From NCBI RefSeq assembly GCF_000235445.1, contig NZ_JH378836.1:47097-111096 (forward strand): a stretch of 64,000 nucleotides of DNA. The letters are read 5' to 3'. Below the pieces are notes generated by a model. It ran no database searches. It was given only the letters and a program-made list of their open reading frames with translations, and was not told the origin of the DNA. The stretch comes from Johnsonella ignava ATCC 51276 (lineage in GTDB: Bacteria > Bacillota > Clostridia > Lachnospirales > Lachnospiraceae). Both the position numbers and the translations under genes were made by a program. The first letter of the stretch is position 1. Each line of letters opens with the position of its first letter. Shown here piece after piece: positions 16,801 through 25,775 of this stretch.

Positions 16801-17789
16801 TATGCTTTTGCCCTCCTTCCAAACGGTTTCGGAATAGTCATTTTCTCAATTAACGGATAGAGTATATTTCCTATTATTATCGCATATGAAACACCTTCCG
16901 CACTGCCTCCGAACATCCTGAAAAGACTTGTAAGTATACCTACACAGATACCGTATATTATCTGACCGCTTGGTGTAATAGGAGTTGTAGTATAGTCAGT
17001 TGCCATAAAAAACGCTCCAAATATAAGTCCTCCTCCAAGCAAATGTCCCATAACAAAAGTTAAAGTATGATTACCAAAAACAAATGTAAACACTATAACT
17101 GTCAGGATATAAGCAAGAGGTATCCTAAGTGATATGACTTTTTTATATAAAAGATATGCCGCACCTATAAGAAGAGCTATTTTTGACACCTCCCCTATAG
17201 TTCCGGGAACCCTCCCTATAAACATATTCATAAGGGTGTAGCCTCCTGAGGCGGCACCTGCGGTTGCGGAAGATATGGCATCTGCCGCCTGTTTTTGTGC
17301 CGCAAGCGGAGTTGCACCGCTTAATGAATCATAACCCAGCCTTTTTGATGTAAAATTAGTCATCCTTAATGCAAAAGATATAAGCAGAAAACATCTTGCA
17401 GCAAGCGCCGGATTCATCCAATTTTGACCTATGCCTCCATAAAACTGCTTTACCACTATAATCGCAAACACTGCACCAAGCATAGGTATCCATACCGGTA
17501 TCTCAGGCGGCATGTTTAGAGCAAGTATAAGCCCTGTAACCGCTGCAGAAAGATCCCTTATTGTGCTTGGCTTTTTCATAAACTTCTGATACAGATACTC
17601 CGCAAGCACTGCGGTAGCTACGGTAAGTACTACCACTATAAGTGAGTTTAAGCCAAACTGCCAGATGCCGTAGACAGTAGTCGGAAGCATCGCTATAAGT
17701 ACATCACGCATTATATCGGATGTACTGGAGCTGTCCTTTATATGCGGTGATGCCGAAACATTATATGAAGTAATGCCGGGATTTTCCAT
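16800..17789 (-). CDS. rnfD: Rnf complex subunit RnfD, covalent FMN
   Basis: A 329-residue polytopic membrane subunit of the RnfD/NqrB family. The motif SLSGATPLA gives Thr160 as the FMN attachment residue. Other family features include FYGGIGQNWMNPALAARCF and MATDYTTTPITPSGQIIYG. The ATG is one base after the stop of rnfC, and its ribosome binding site GGAGG lies in the last rnfC codons. Confidence 0.97.
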   Translation of the reverse strand: MENPGITSYNVSASPHIKDSSSTSDIMRDVLIAMLPTTVYGIWQFGLNSLIVVVLTVATAVLAEYLYQKFMKKPSTIRDLSAAVTGLILALNMPPEIPVWIPMLGAVFAIIVVKQFYGGIGQNWMNPALAARCFLLISFALRMTNFTSKRLGYDSLSGATPLAAQKQAADAISSATAGAASGGYTLMNMFIGRVPGTIGEVSKIALLIGAAYLLYKKVISLRIPLAYILTVIVFTFVFGNHTLTFVMGHLLGGGLIFGAFFMATDYTTTPITPSGQIIYGICVGILTSLFRMFGGSAEGVSYAIIIGNILYPLIEKMTIPKPFGRRAKA

Positions 17790-17790
17790 A

Positions 17791-19221
17791 CTATCTTACC
17801 TCCGCCATTTCTTTTTTAATCTCAGAAGCCTTTGTTTCTTCACTTTTTTTCTTTTCAGCCGCTGCCAAAGCTTCTTCCTGTTTTTTCTTTTCCTGTGCCG
17901 CTTTCTCTCTCTTTAGGGCATTTACTCTTTGCTTCATCTGTTTAAAACCCTGTGTAAGCGGACGTTTTGCCGGACATACATATGAACATGAACCGCATTC
18001 TATACATTCCATGCCGTTTAGTTTTTCATACCTGTCGGCTTCATCCTTCAGTGCCGCTTCCATCATAAGCTGAGGCACTATAAAGCTTGGGCATACCGAT
18101 ACGCATCTTCCGCATCTGATACATGGCGTTTCAGGATTTTCAGATACCGCATCATGGGTAAGGCATGTCAATGCCGAGCTTGTCTTTGCCACAGGTATTG
18201 ATGTATTAAAAAGTGCCTGTCCCATCATAGGACCTCCTGAAAGGATTTTTTTAGGTTCTGATTTAAAACCTCCTGCCGCCTCTATTAATTCATTATAATT
18301 TGTTCCTATACGCACATTAAAATTCTGAGGAGTATTTACAGCATCTCCTGTTACTGTGATAATACGCCTTATAAGAGGTGTACTTTTGGCAACTGCCATA
18401 TAGATTGATATAACCGTATCAACATTATCAACCACGCAGCCTACATCTGCCGGAAGCATTGATACATTCAGTTCACGGTCAGTAACCGCCTTTATAAGTG
18501 AACGTTCTCCGCCCTGAGGATACTTTGTTTTAAGCTCACATACCTCTATATTATCTTCGTCTTTTACAAGTTCCCTAAGCTTTTCAATCGCCTTGGGCTT
18601 GTTATTTTCTATACCTATACGTCCCTTTGCATTCTCAAAAAGCCTGAGAATTATTTTAAGACCTCCAACTATCTTTTCAGGCTCTTCAAGCATCATTCTA
18701 TAATCACTTGTAAGATACGGCTCACACTCCGCTCCATTCACTATAACATAGTCTATTTTACTGTCATCCTTAGGTGTCAGTTTTACATGAGTAGGAAATC
18801 CTGCACCGCCAAGTCCTACGATACCTGCATCTTTTATGAATTTTCTGATCTCTTCCTTTGAAAGACTGTCAATATCCCTTTCTTTACCAAACTCCTCGGT
18901 GGTATTGTACTGATTGTCATTCTCTATAATGATTGATTCAGCTACACTTCCGTTTGCCATAAGTCTGGGTTCTATCTTTTTTACTTTTCCGGATACTGAA
19001 CTGATTATATCCGAAGATATAAAACCTCCCGCTTCGGCTATTTTTTGACCTGTTAAAACTTCATCTCCGACTTTCACCACAGGCTTTGCCGGTGCCCCTA
19101 TATGCTGTACACAGGGATAAACCATCTCTCCCTGCGGCAGCAGGGTCTTAACAGGCTGATCCATTGAAAGCTCCTTGCCTTCGTAGGGATGTATGCCACC
19201 TTTAAATGTCACAAGTCCCAT
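17791..19221 (-). CDS. rnfC: Rnf complex subunit RnfC
   Basis: A 476-residue cytoplasmic subunit that binds NADH and flavin and passes electrons to or from the complex. It has a glycine-rich GLGGAGFPTHVKL (about residue 135), VNGAECEPYLTSDYR, and two 4Fe-4S motifs, CIRCGRCVSVCP and CIECGSCSYVCP, near 365-420. The last ~50 residues are a charged Lys/Glu/Ala helix, common in Firmicute RnfC. First gene of the operon; a GAAGGGGA site precedes the ATG. A promoter candidate lies about 245 bp upstream. Confidence 0.97.
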   Translation of the reverse strand: MGLVTFKGGIHPYEGKELSMDQPVKTLLPQGEMVYPCVQHIGAPAKPVVKVGDEVLTGQKIAEAGGFISSDIISSVSGKVKKIEPRLMANGSVAESIIIENDNQYNTTEEFGKERDIDSLSKEEIRKFIKDAGIVGLGGAGFPTHVKLTPKDDSKIDYVIVNGAECEPYLTSDYRMMLEEPEKIVGGLKIILRLFENAKGRIGIENNKPKAIEKLRELVKDEDNIEVCELKTKYPQGGERSLIKAVTDRELNVSMLPADVGCVVDNVDTVISIYMAVAKSTPLIRRIITVTGDAVNTPQNFNVRIGTNYNELIEAAGGFKSEPKKILSGGPMMGQALFNTSIPVAKTSSALTCLTHDAVSENPETPCIRCGRCVSVCPSFIVPQLMMEAALKDEADRYEKLNGMECIECGSCSYVCPAKRPLTQGFKQMKQRVNALKREKAAQEKKKQEEALAAAEKKKSEETKASEIKKEMAEVR

Positions 19222-19464
19222 TGATTCCCCTTCTTTCCTAAAAAATATTTCAATATTTTATCAAATAGACAATATACTGAATGCAGAATTTATATTGTAA
19301 AACAAATACCTCATAATGATAATTTATACTAAAATACCCGTATACAACACTTGAGCATACATTATATACATTATTGGAATTCTCAGGCTAAAAAGCAATT
19401 TAATTCCTAGTAATTTAGTCATATTTTTTTTATCTTAATGAAGTCTTAAAAATTCTATATCCAG
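19222..19464 (-). other. rnf leader region
   Basis: About 240 bases of AT-rich DNA between the promoter candidate and rnfC. There is no riboswitch or strong hairpin that I can recognise, and no obvious Rex (NADH-sensing) operator. If the promoter call is right, the transcript has a long untranslated leader. Confidence 0.4.
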
Positions 19465-19494
19465 ATTATAGCATAAATGTTTTAAATTATCCAA
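19465..19494 (-). promoter_or_regulatory. Promoter candidate of the rnf operon
   Basis: On the minus strand, TTGGAT (19494-19489) and TATAAT (19470-19465) are separated by 18 bp. This is the best sigma-A match between rnfC and the upstream transporter gene. Confidence 0.5.
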
Positions 19495-19540
19495 TATTTT
19501 TGGGGGATTTTTATGTATTTTTTATTATACTCTACGTTAT

Positions 19541-20509
19541 TTATTTATCACTATATTGTGCTATTATTATAGCCGCAAATACAAACACACAGCCTAGAAT
19601 TTCTTTTACAATCATCCTTTCCGAAAGTATAACAGCCCCGCCGAGCAGTGCAAATACCGCCTCAAAGCTCATTATCATAGAAGCTGCTGCCGCCTTTACA
19701 TACCTTTGCCCTACTATCTGACAGGTATATGCCGCCCCTCCGCTGAAAATTCCAAGAAAAGCTATTTCCTTCCATACAGTACATGTGCTTGAAAATGAAG
19801 GATTCTCAAATATAAACATACATGGAATCGAAAGTATGCCTGCAGTTATAAACTCTATTATTGAAAAAAGCAATGCATCAGAATTATTTGAAAATCTTTC
19901 AACTGAAAGAATCTGCATTGAGAAAGCTATTGAAGATAAAAATATATAAAAATCTCCTTTTCCTAAACTCAGGCTTTCTTTAATGCATAACAGATACATG
20001 CCTACAAGCGACACTGCAGTAGCTACCCATATATTCACACCGTTTTTCTTACCGCAAAAAAAACCTATAACCGGTATTATAACTATATAAAGTGCCGTTA
20101 TAAAACCCGCCTTGCCGGCGGTTGTAAACTGCATGCCGTATTGCTGCATACTGCCTGCAATAAAAAGAAAGAGCCCTCCAAGGACTCCTCCTTTTATACT
20201 GTTTTTATTTATCTGTTTTAAATCAGGTTTTAAAACTTTAGAATCAAACTCATTTATTTCTGTGATATTTGAACCGCCTTTTTTAAATTCCGCATTTCCT
20301 GATTTGTATGATATATACCTTAAGATATTTCTTACCGGCAGCAGCACGACTCCTGCAAGACAGAACCTTGCAGCATTAAATGTAAACGGCTCTATATATT
20401 TCATTGCCGCACTCTGAGGTACAAATGCTATACCCCATATAAATGCAGTTAAAAAAAGCATTACAGTCCCGGCTATTTTAGTCCTTGCTTTTACTCTACT
20501 TATATCCAC
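19541..20509 (-). CDS. EamA/DMT-family transporter
   Basis: A 322-residue membrane protein with ten predicted spans and two EamA repeats (the first from about residue 14, the second from about 180). The N-terminal WGIAFVPQSAAMKYIEPFTFNAARF is characteristic of the drug/metabolite transporter superfamily. A charged loop of about 35 residues (near 70-105) between spans two and three is longer than usual. The start is GTG, with AAGGG upstream; no better ATG exists nearby. Substrate unknown: amino acids, metabolites or toxic compounds are possible. Confidence 0.85.
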   Translation of the reverse strand: MDISRVKARTKIAGTVMLFLTAFIWGIAFVPQSAAMKYIEPFTFNAARFCLAGVVLLPVRNILRYISYKSGNAEFKKGGSNITEINEFDSKVLKPDLKQINKNSIKGGVLGGLFLFIAGSMQQYGMQFTTAGKAGFITALYIVIIPVIGFFCGKKNGVNIWVATAVSLVGMYLLCIKESLSLGKGDFYIFLSSIAFSMQILSVERFSNNSDALLFSIIEFITAGILSIPCMFIFENPSFSSTCTVWKEIAFLGIFSGGAAYTCQIVGQRYVKAAAASMIMSFEAVFALLGGAVILSERMIVKEILGCVFVFAAIIIAQYSDK

Positions 20510-20661
20510 TTTTAATTTTCCCTTTTATGTTTTTATGATTTATAGCTAAATATCTGCATAAAAAATTATTGTAAATATTTTATTAAATTAATTAATAATA
20601 TACGGTATATAATACACAATCAAATACAGACCTTTTGTTTCTACTTAAAACTTTAGACTAT

Positions 20662-21408
20662 TTATTTTGCTTTCCCCTGTGCAGCCACAGCTTTCATCTT
20701 CGCCTCTATCTCTTCCTGATTACCAAGATATCTCTTGCCCTGTGCTTTACCGTCATCAGTCAATGTATATACAAGAGGGATTCCGGTTGGAACATTAACC
20801 TCTATTATCTCCTTTTCACTAAGACCGTCAAGATACATAATAAGAGCTCTTAGCGAGTTTCCATGGGCTGCAATAAGTACACGCCTGCCTTTAAGTATCT
20901 CCGGAAGTATAACATTTTCATAATACGGGATTACTCTTGCTATTGTATCTTTAAGGCTTTCTGTAAGAGGAAGTACCGATCTGTCTTCACCTCTGTACTG
21001 CTCTTGAAGAGCAGGATTTCTATCATCATTTTCTTCAAGTGCCGGAGGCTGTATATCAAATGAACGTCTCCAAATCTTAACCTGATCCTCTCCATATTTT
21101 TGAGAAGTCTCCGATTTATTAAGCCCCTGAAGTGCACCGTAATGGCGTTCATTTAATTTCCAACTTTTTACGACAGGAAGCCATTCTCTATCCATTTCGA
21201 AAAGTACATTATTTAATGTATGTATGGCACGTTTAAGATACGATGTATAACATATATCAAAATCAAAACCATCTTTTTTTAACTGTATACCCCCGTTTTT
21301 TGCCTCTTTAACGCCTTTTTCACTTAAATCAACATCTGTCCAGCCTGTAAAACGGTTTGCAAGATTCCATTCACTTTCTCCATGACGTATTAATACCAAG
21401 TTTTTCAT
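20662..21408 (-). CDS. gpmA: 2,3-bisphosphoglycerate-dependent phosphoglycerate mutase
   Basis: Interconverts 3- and 2-phosphoglycerate in glycolysis. 248 residues, the usual size of dPGM. The catalytic histidine is His9 in LIRHGESEWN, the second active-site motif is AAHGNSLRALI, and the sequence RHYGALQGLNKSET carries the substrate-binding residues. The frame is open 14 codons further, but the ATG at 21408 has AGGAGA at the right spacing. Transcribed alone; a structured terminator (21501-21605) separates it from the upstream hbd operon. Confidence 0.96.
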   Translation of the reverse strand: MKNLVLIRHGESEWNLANRFTGWTDVDLSEKGVKEAKNGGIQLKKDGFDFDICYTSYLKRAIHTLNNVLFEMDREWLPVVKSWKLNERHYGALQGLNKSETSQKYGEDQVKIWRRSFDIQPPALEENDDRNPALQEQYRGEDRSVLPLTESLKDTIARVIPYYENVILPEILKGRRVLIAAHGNSLRALIMYLDGLSEKEIIEVNVPTGIPLVYTLTDDGKAQGKRYLGNQEEIEAKMKAVAAQGKAK

Positions 21409-21500
21409 AACTTTCTCCTGTCTCTTTACTTTAGGCTTTTTATATAACATATAAACCGCCCGCTAGTATTTTGTCATATTGTTGTGTTTTAGTCAAGAAT

Positions 21501-21605
21501 AAAAAGAGGTGGTGAACCAGAAATTACAAGCTCACCACCCAAAGTTAGAGCAAAATCCAACTTTTAAGGATCAGTCCATTAAGCATTCTGAAACACCACC
21601 TCTTT
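21501..21605 (-). terminator. Multi-hairpin terminator of the thlA-crt-hbd operon
   Basis: On the minus strand AAAGAGGTGGTG (21605-21594) can pair perfectly over 12 bp with CACCACCTCTTT (21514-21503), which is followed by more T, as in an intrinsic terminator. In between, a second GGTGGTG (21539-21533) can compete for the same CACCACC, and a small hairpin around AAAGTTGGA...TCTAACTTT also forms. It lies 24 bp past hbd. Confidence 0.75.
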
Positions 21606-21628
21606 ATAAAATATCTTATTCGGATATA

Positions 21629-22471
21629 TTATTTGGAATAATCGTAGAAGCCTTTACCGCTCTTTCTTCCAAGTAAGCCTGCACGCACCATTTTTCTCAT
21701 CAACGGATGCGGGCGATATTTAGGATCGCCAAATTCGTTGTAAAGAACTTCCATAATCGCAAGACATACATCCAAACCGACTAAATCACCAAGAGCCAAA
21801 GGTCCCATAGGATGATTTGCACCTAACTTCATTGCCGCATCAATATCTTCTACAGATGCCAGACCATCAGCAAGAATACCTACACCTTCATTAATCATAG
21901 GAATTAATATACGATTTACTACAAAGCCCGGACCCTCCTCTACACGAACCGGAGTTTTTCCGATTTCTTCCGAAAGTGCAATAATTTTTTCGGTAACAGC
22001 TTCATCGGTTAATTTTCCATTGATAACTTCAACTAATTTCATCATTGGAACCGGATTGAAGAAATGCATTCCGATAACTTTTGCCGGACGCTTTGTAGCA
22101 GCTCCGATTTCTGTAATAGACAGAGAGGATGTGTTACTTGCAAGAATAGTTTTTTCATCGCAAACTTCATCCAATTCTTTAAAGATTGCTTTTTTAACCG
22201 TAGCATTTTCAGTGGCAGCTTCGATAACAAGATCACAGTCTTTAATATCCTGAATATCGCTTGAAACCTTAATATTAGCTAAAACAACTTCTTTTTCAGC
22301 GGCTTCCATCTTTCCCTTTTCAACGCTTTTGGTAAGCATTTTGTCAATACCCTTTACTGCTTTTTCCAATGCTTCCGGCAAAATATCACGAAGAATAACT
22401 TTATGTTTTGCTGCCAATACCTGTGCAATACCTGCACCCATAACGCCTGAACCTATTACTGCAATTTTCAT
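21629..22471 (-). CDS. hbd: 3-hydroxybutyryl-CoA dehydrogenase
   Basis: Reduces acetoacetyl-CoA to 3-hydroxybutyryl-CoA with NAD(P)H in butyrate-type fermentation. 280 residues. The Rossmann motif IAVIGSGVMGAGIAQVLA is at the N-terminus. The catalytic His is in GMHFFNPVPMMKLVEVI, and the C-terminal domain shows GFVVNRILIPMINEG and GLLGRKSGKGFYDY. Last gene of the thlA-crt-hbd operon, 19 bp after crt. Confidence 0.96.
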   Translation of the reverse strand: MKIAVIGSGVMGAGIAQVLAAKHKVILRDILPEALEKAVKGIDKMLTKSVEKGKMEAAEKEVVLANIKVSSDIQDIKDCDLVIEAATENATVKKAIFKELDEVCDEKTILASNTSSLSITEIGAATKRPAKVIGMHFFNPVPMMKLVEVINGKLTDEAVTEKIIALSEEIGKTPVRVEEGPGFVVNRILIPMINEGVGILADGLASVEDIDAAMKLGANHPMGPLALGDLVGLDVCLAIMEVLYNEFGDPKYRPHPLMRKMVRAGLLGRKSGKGFYDYSK

Positions 22472-22490
22472 TTAATTCCCTCCTTATAGA

Positions 22491-23270
22491 CTAACAGCTC
22501 TTAAAATTAGCTTTTCTCTTTTCAAGGAATGCCTGCATCCCTTCTTTTTGATCTTCCGTAGCGAAACACAGACCGAAGACATGTTCTTCAATGGTCATAC
22601 CTGAATCAATATCTGTTTGTATACCGGTATTAATCGCCTGCTTTGCATACTGAACTGCAAGTTTTGCATTTTTTTGAATGGTTTTTGCCATTGCAACTGC
22701 TTTATCCATTAATTCTTCCGGTTCTGCCAACTCATCAACCAGACCTATACGATAAGCTTCCTGTGCCGGAATAATTTCAGCTGTATAAATAAGCTGTTTT
22801 GCTTTTCCCATTCCTACAAGACGTGCAAGACGCTGCGTACCACCAAATCCCGGTGTGATTCCAAGACCGACTTCAGGTTGTCCGAATTTTGCTTTTGTAG
22901 AAGCAATACGAATATCGCAAGACATTGAAATTTCGCATCCGCCACCCAATGCAAATCCGTTTACCGCAGCAATAACCGGCTGTCTTAAGGTTTCAATGAT
23001 ACGGAATGTTTTCATTCCAACCTGCCCCCACATAGCTCCCTGTGCCGCATTTAATGGTGCCATTTCACTAATATCCGCCCCGGCGACAAAAGATCTCCCT
23101 GCTCCGGTGAGTATAACAACATCAACGGACTGATCTTTGTTTATTGTAGTAAACGCATCCGCCAGTTCTGACATTAAAGTTGCGTTTAAAGCATTTAAGC
23201 TTTTCTCATTATTAATAGTTACAGTAACAATACCCTCATTGTTTTCGACAAGTAATAATTTATAATTCAT
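22491..23270 (-). CDS. crt: Crotonase / short-chain enoyl-CoA hydratase
   Basis: Dehydrates 3-hydroxybutyryl-CoA to crotonyl-CoA. 259 residues, crotonase fold. The oxyanion-hole segments are GRSFVAGADISEM and NGFALGGGCEISMSCD; the latter and GITPGFGGTQRLARLVG supply the two catalytic Glu positions. The C-terminal EGMQAFLEKRKANF is typical. It lies between thlA (116 bp upstream) and hbd. The genes for butyryl-CoA dehydrogenase and EtfAB are not in this operon and must be elsewhere. Confidence 0.94.
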   Translation of the reverse strand: MNYKLLLVENNEGIVTVTINNEKSLNALNATLMSELADAFTTINKDQSVDVVILTGAGRSFVAGADISEMAPLNAAQGAMWGQVGMKTFRIIETLRQPVIAAVNGFALGGGCEISMSCDIRIASTKAKFGQPEVGLGITPGFGGTQRLARLVGMGKAKQLIYTAEIIPAQEAYRIGLVDELAEPEELMDKAVAMAKTIQKNAKLAVQYAKQAINTGIQTDIDSGMTIEEHVFGLCFATEDQKEGMQAFLEKRKANFKSC

Positions 23271-23386
23271 ACTGTTTCACTCCCTGATTGTTTTATTCAC
23301 GAATATTTTATTGAACTTTTTTATTTGCACTTGAAGTTTAAACAAGTTTTACAAGTCCGTAAAAAATAACAGGACTTATCATATCC

Positions 23387-24565
23387 TTATCTTTCTACAA
23401 TTACAGCAGTACCCATACCGCCACCAATACAAAGAGTTGCCAGACCTCTTTTTGCGCTGCGTTTCTTCATTTCATATAATAAAGTCGTCAAAATTCTCGC
23501 TCCGCTGGCTCCAATAGGATGTCCTAAAGCAATAGCTCCGCCATTTACATTTACTTTATCGAAATCGTAGCCCAATTCATTTTTAACTGCATAAGCCTGA
23601 GAAGCAAAAGCTTCATTTGCTTCTATTAAATCGATATCATCAATAGTCAAACCAATCTTTTCCATCGCTTTTTTAGATGCAGGAATCGGACCTGTTCCCA
23701 TAATCTTAGGATCTACGCCTGCAGATGCATAACTTATAATAGTTGCTAAAGGTTCTATGCCAAGTTCTTTTGCTTTTTCTTCAGACATAACTACGATACA
23801 GGCTGCCCCGTCGTTTATACCGGAGGCATTGCCTGCCGTAACCGTACCGTCTTTTTTGAAAGCCGGACGAAGTTTTGCAGCAGTTTCCACAGTTTGTCCA
23901 TAACGGATATATTCATCTTTATCTATAACTGTTACATTTCCCTTACGATCTTTAATTTCAACAGGTACGATTTCATCATCAAAACGACCTTCCTTTTGTG
24001 CTTTTTCAGCTCTGTTTTGACTTGTTACCGCCAATTCATCCTGCATCTCTCTTGTGATTCCAAACTGCTCACTTACATTTTCAGCAGTAATTCCCATATG
24101 ATACTTATTAAATGCATCAGATAAGCCTTCACTAATCATATGGTCTACGACAGTACCGTCTCCCATACGGGCTCCCCAACGATTTGACGGCAATAAATAT
24201 GGTGCATTAGACATAGATTCAGTTCCGCCTGCAAGAATAATATCAGCATCACCGAGTAGAATAATTTGAGCTGCCAAAGATACTGTACGAAGCCCGGAAC
24301 CGCAAACTTTGTTTACTGTCAAAGCCGGAACGGTTTCAGGGCAACCTGCTCCAATTGAAATCTGACGAGCAATATTTTGCCCTTGACCTGCTTGTAAAAC
24401 GTTTCCCAGAAGCACTTCATCAACCATATCAGGAGTAACTTTTGCACGCTTCATTGCCTCTTTCGCTGCAATAACTCCTAAATCAACAGATGTTAAAGTC
24501 TTAAACGCTCCACCAAAACTTCCCACCGGGGTACGAACTGCGCTTGCAATAACAACCTTTCTCAT
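23387..24565 (-). CDS. thlA: Acetyl-CoA acetyltransferase (thiolase)
   Basis: Condenses two acetyl-CoA to acetoacetyl-CoA, the entry to the C4 pathway. 392 residues. The nucleophile is Cys88 in NKVCGSGLR. NEAFA (near 317), GHPIGASG and the C-terminal CIGGGMG complete the active site. The ATG at 24565 is chosen because AAGGAGG precedes it; an in-frame TTG two codons earlier is not needed. First gene of the operon, with a good promoter about 65 bp upstream. Confidence 0.96.
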   Translation of the reverse strand: MRKVVIASAVRTPVGSFGGAFKTLTSVDLGVIAAKEAMKRAKVTPDMVDEVLLGNVLQAGQGQNIARQISIGAGCPETVPALTVNKVCGSGLRTVSLAAQIILLGDADIILAGGTESMSNAPYLLPSNRWGARMGDGTVVDHMISEGLSDAFNKYHMGITAENVSEQFGITREMQDELAVTSQNRAEKAQKEGRFDDEIVPVEIKDRKGNVTVIDKDEYIRYGQTVETAAKLRPAFKKDGTVTAGNASGINDGAACIVVMSEEKAKELGIEPLATIISYASAGVDPKIMGTGPIPASKKAMEKIGLTIDDIDLIEANEAFASQAYAVKNELGYDFDKVNVNGGAIALGHPIGASGARILTTLLYEMKKRSAKRGLATLCIGGGMGTAVIVER

Positions 24566-24629
24566 GTACAAACCTCCTTAAATTATTAATAATTTAGCTG
24601 TTTAAATGAATATAGCTATCAGCGAGTTA

Positions 24630-24658
24630 ATTATATCACAATTTGAATTTTCATGCAA
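24630..24658 (-). promoter_or_regulatory. Promoter of thlA-crt-hbd
   Basis: Minus-strand TTGCAT (24658-24653), a 17-bp spacer, and a perfect TATAAT (24635-24630), about 65 bp before the thlA start. Confidence 0.65.
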
Positions 24659-24722
24659 ACAATATTTGACTTGATGATGAGCGGTCAGTTTGCTATATAC
24701 ACCAAACCACAGGTGTAAAATA

Positions 24723-25775
24723 TTATTTCGCACGTTGAATATACCAAAAATATATAATTCTGTCATCCATAGGTATTTCCGTTATTTCCGGTTTTGCATT
24801 TGGGTTATATTCTTTCAGAAGTTCCTTAATATTTTCATCACCTGTAAAACCGGCTATTTTAGAAATATCTTCACTTTCCATCTTTGACTTATCAAGTGAA
24901 TATTTCGCATTATTTACCCAGTCTTTCTGATATTTTGACACCTTTGCCGATTTAACACAAAACATCCCGTCAGTATTTACTTTAATATCCGCCTCCACAA
25001 GATATCCTTCTATGCCTTCGGGAGCCGACATATAACATAGCCTGTACCCACCTTCATACTCATCTTTTCTTAAAACCAGACTTATATTTTTTAAGCTGTC
25101 AGGTGCATATCTTAAATCATAGCATTTTTTTAAAGCCTCTTCTATGCTGTCAAAATATTCATCCCTGTTATGAGCCTTTGAAAAATATTCTTTGGCATCA
25201 GATATGATTAAATCATTTTTATCCAGATCGCTGAATAAATAATAATAGAAAATCCCCGAATTTACTATATTGTATTCAATATCATCTTCTTTTAACAGGG
25301 AATCGAATTTTTTTTCGGCACTTTCCCCATCTTTAAATGGTAAATAATACATTGAACCAATAGAACATCTATCAGCATTCTTAAATTTATTTGGAAAATT
25401 ATCCGCTGTTAAAACATATTCAGGATTGATTTTTTTCCCATTCTTCAACTTAACGGCATAACCCTTTGAGTTTATATTATAATCATAATAATGATTTGGC
25501 AACGGAATACTAAAATACTTATATTCATATTTTCTTATCTCCCTTAAACTGCAATTATATTTACCAAGCAAAAAGTCGTTAAGCTTATCCATTTCCAAGA
25601 CCGCCTTTTTATCTTCCGTTATTATGCACAATAGTATTTTTTTTACATTGAATATGGTAAAAAGAACAGATGTAGTTAATGCAAATATACAAAGACATGT
25701 ATATAATAGCTTTAATACAAAAAGAAATGTTTTATTTTCATTTTTTACCGAATTTTCATTTTCTATCCTATTCAT
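24723..25775 (-). CDS. Membrane-anchored protein of unknown function
   Basis: Family not recognised. 350 residues: a short cytoplasmic N-terminus, one membrane span at about 17-42, then a hydrophilic extracytoplasmic domain rich in Tyr, Lys and Asp. The start overlaps the stop of the preceding gene in ATGAATAG, so the two are translationally coupled and probably act together. The same overlap sequence occurs in the decayed locus at 5847-5854. There is no signal-peptidase site or enzyme motif that I can identify; an envelope role is inferred from topology only. Confidence 0.6.
   Translation of the reverse strand: MNRIENENSVKNENKTFLFVLKLLYTCLCIFALTTSVLFTIFNVKKILLCIITEDKKAVLEMDKLNDFLLGKYNCSLREIRKYEYKYFSIPLPNHYYDYNINSKGYAVKLKNGKKINPEYVLTADNFPNKFKNADRCSIGSMYYLPFKDGESAEKKFDSLLKEDDIEYNIVNSGIFYYYLFSDLDKNDLIISDAKEYFSKAHNRDEYFDSIEEALKKCYDLRYAPDSLKNISLVLRKDEYEGGYRLCYMSAPEGIEGYLVEADIKVNTDGMFCVKSAKVSKYQKDWVNNAKYSLDKSKMESEDISKIAGFTGDENIKELLKEYNPNAKPEITEIPMDDRIIYFWYIQRAK

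Noticed and set aside
19222..19464. Riboswitch or Rex operator upstream of rnfC
   Set aside because: No recognisable conserved core or TTGTTAA-type palindrome could be found.
20112..20417. A 101-codon plus-strand frame inside the transporter gene
   Set aside because: Antisense shadow of a clear membrane-protein gene.
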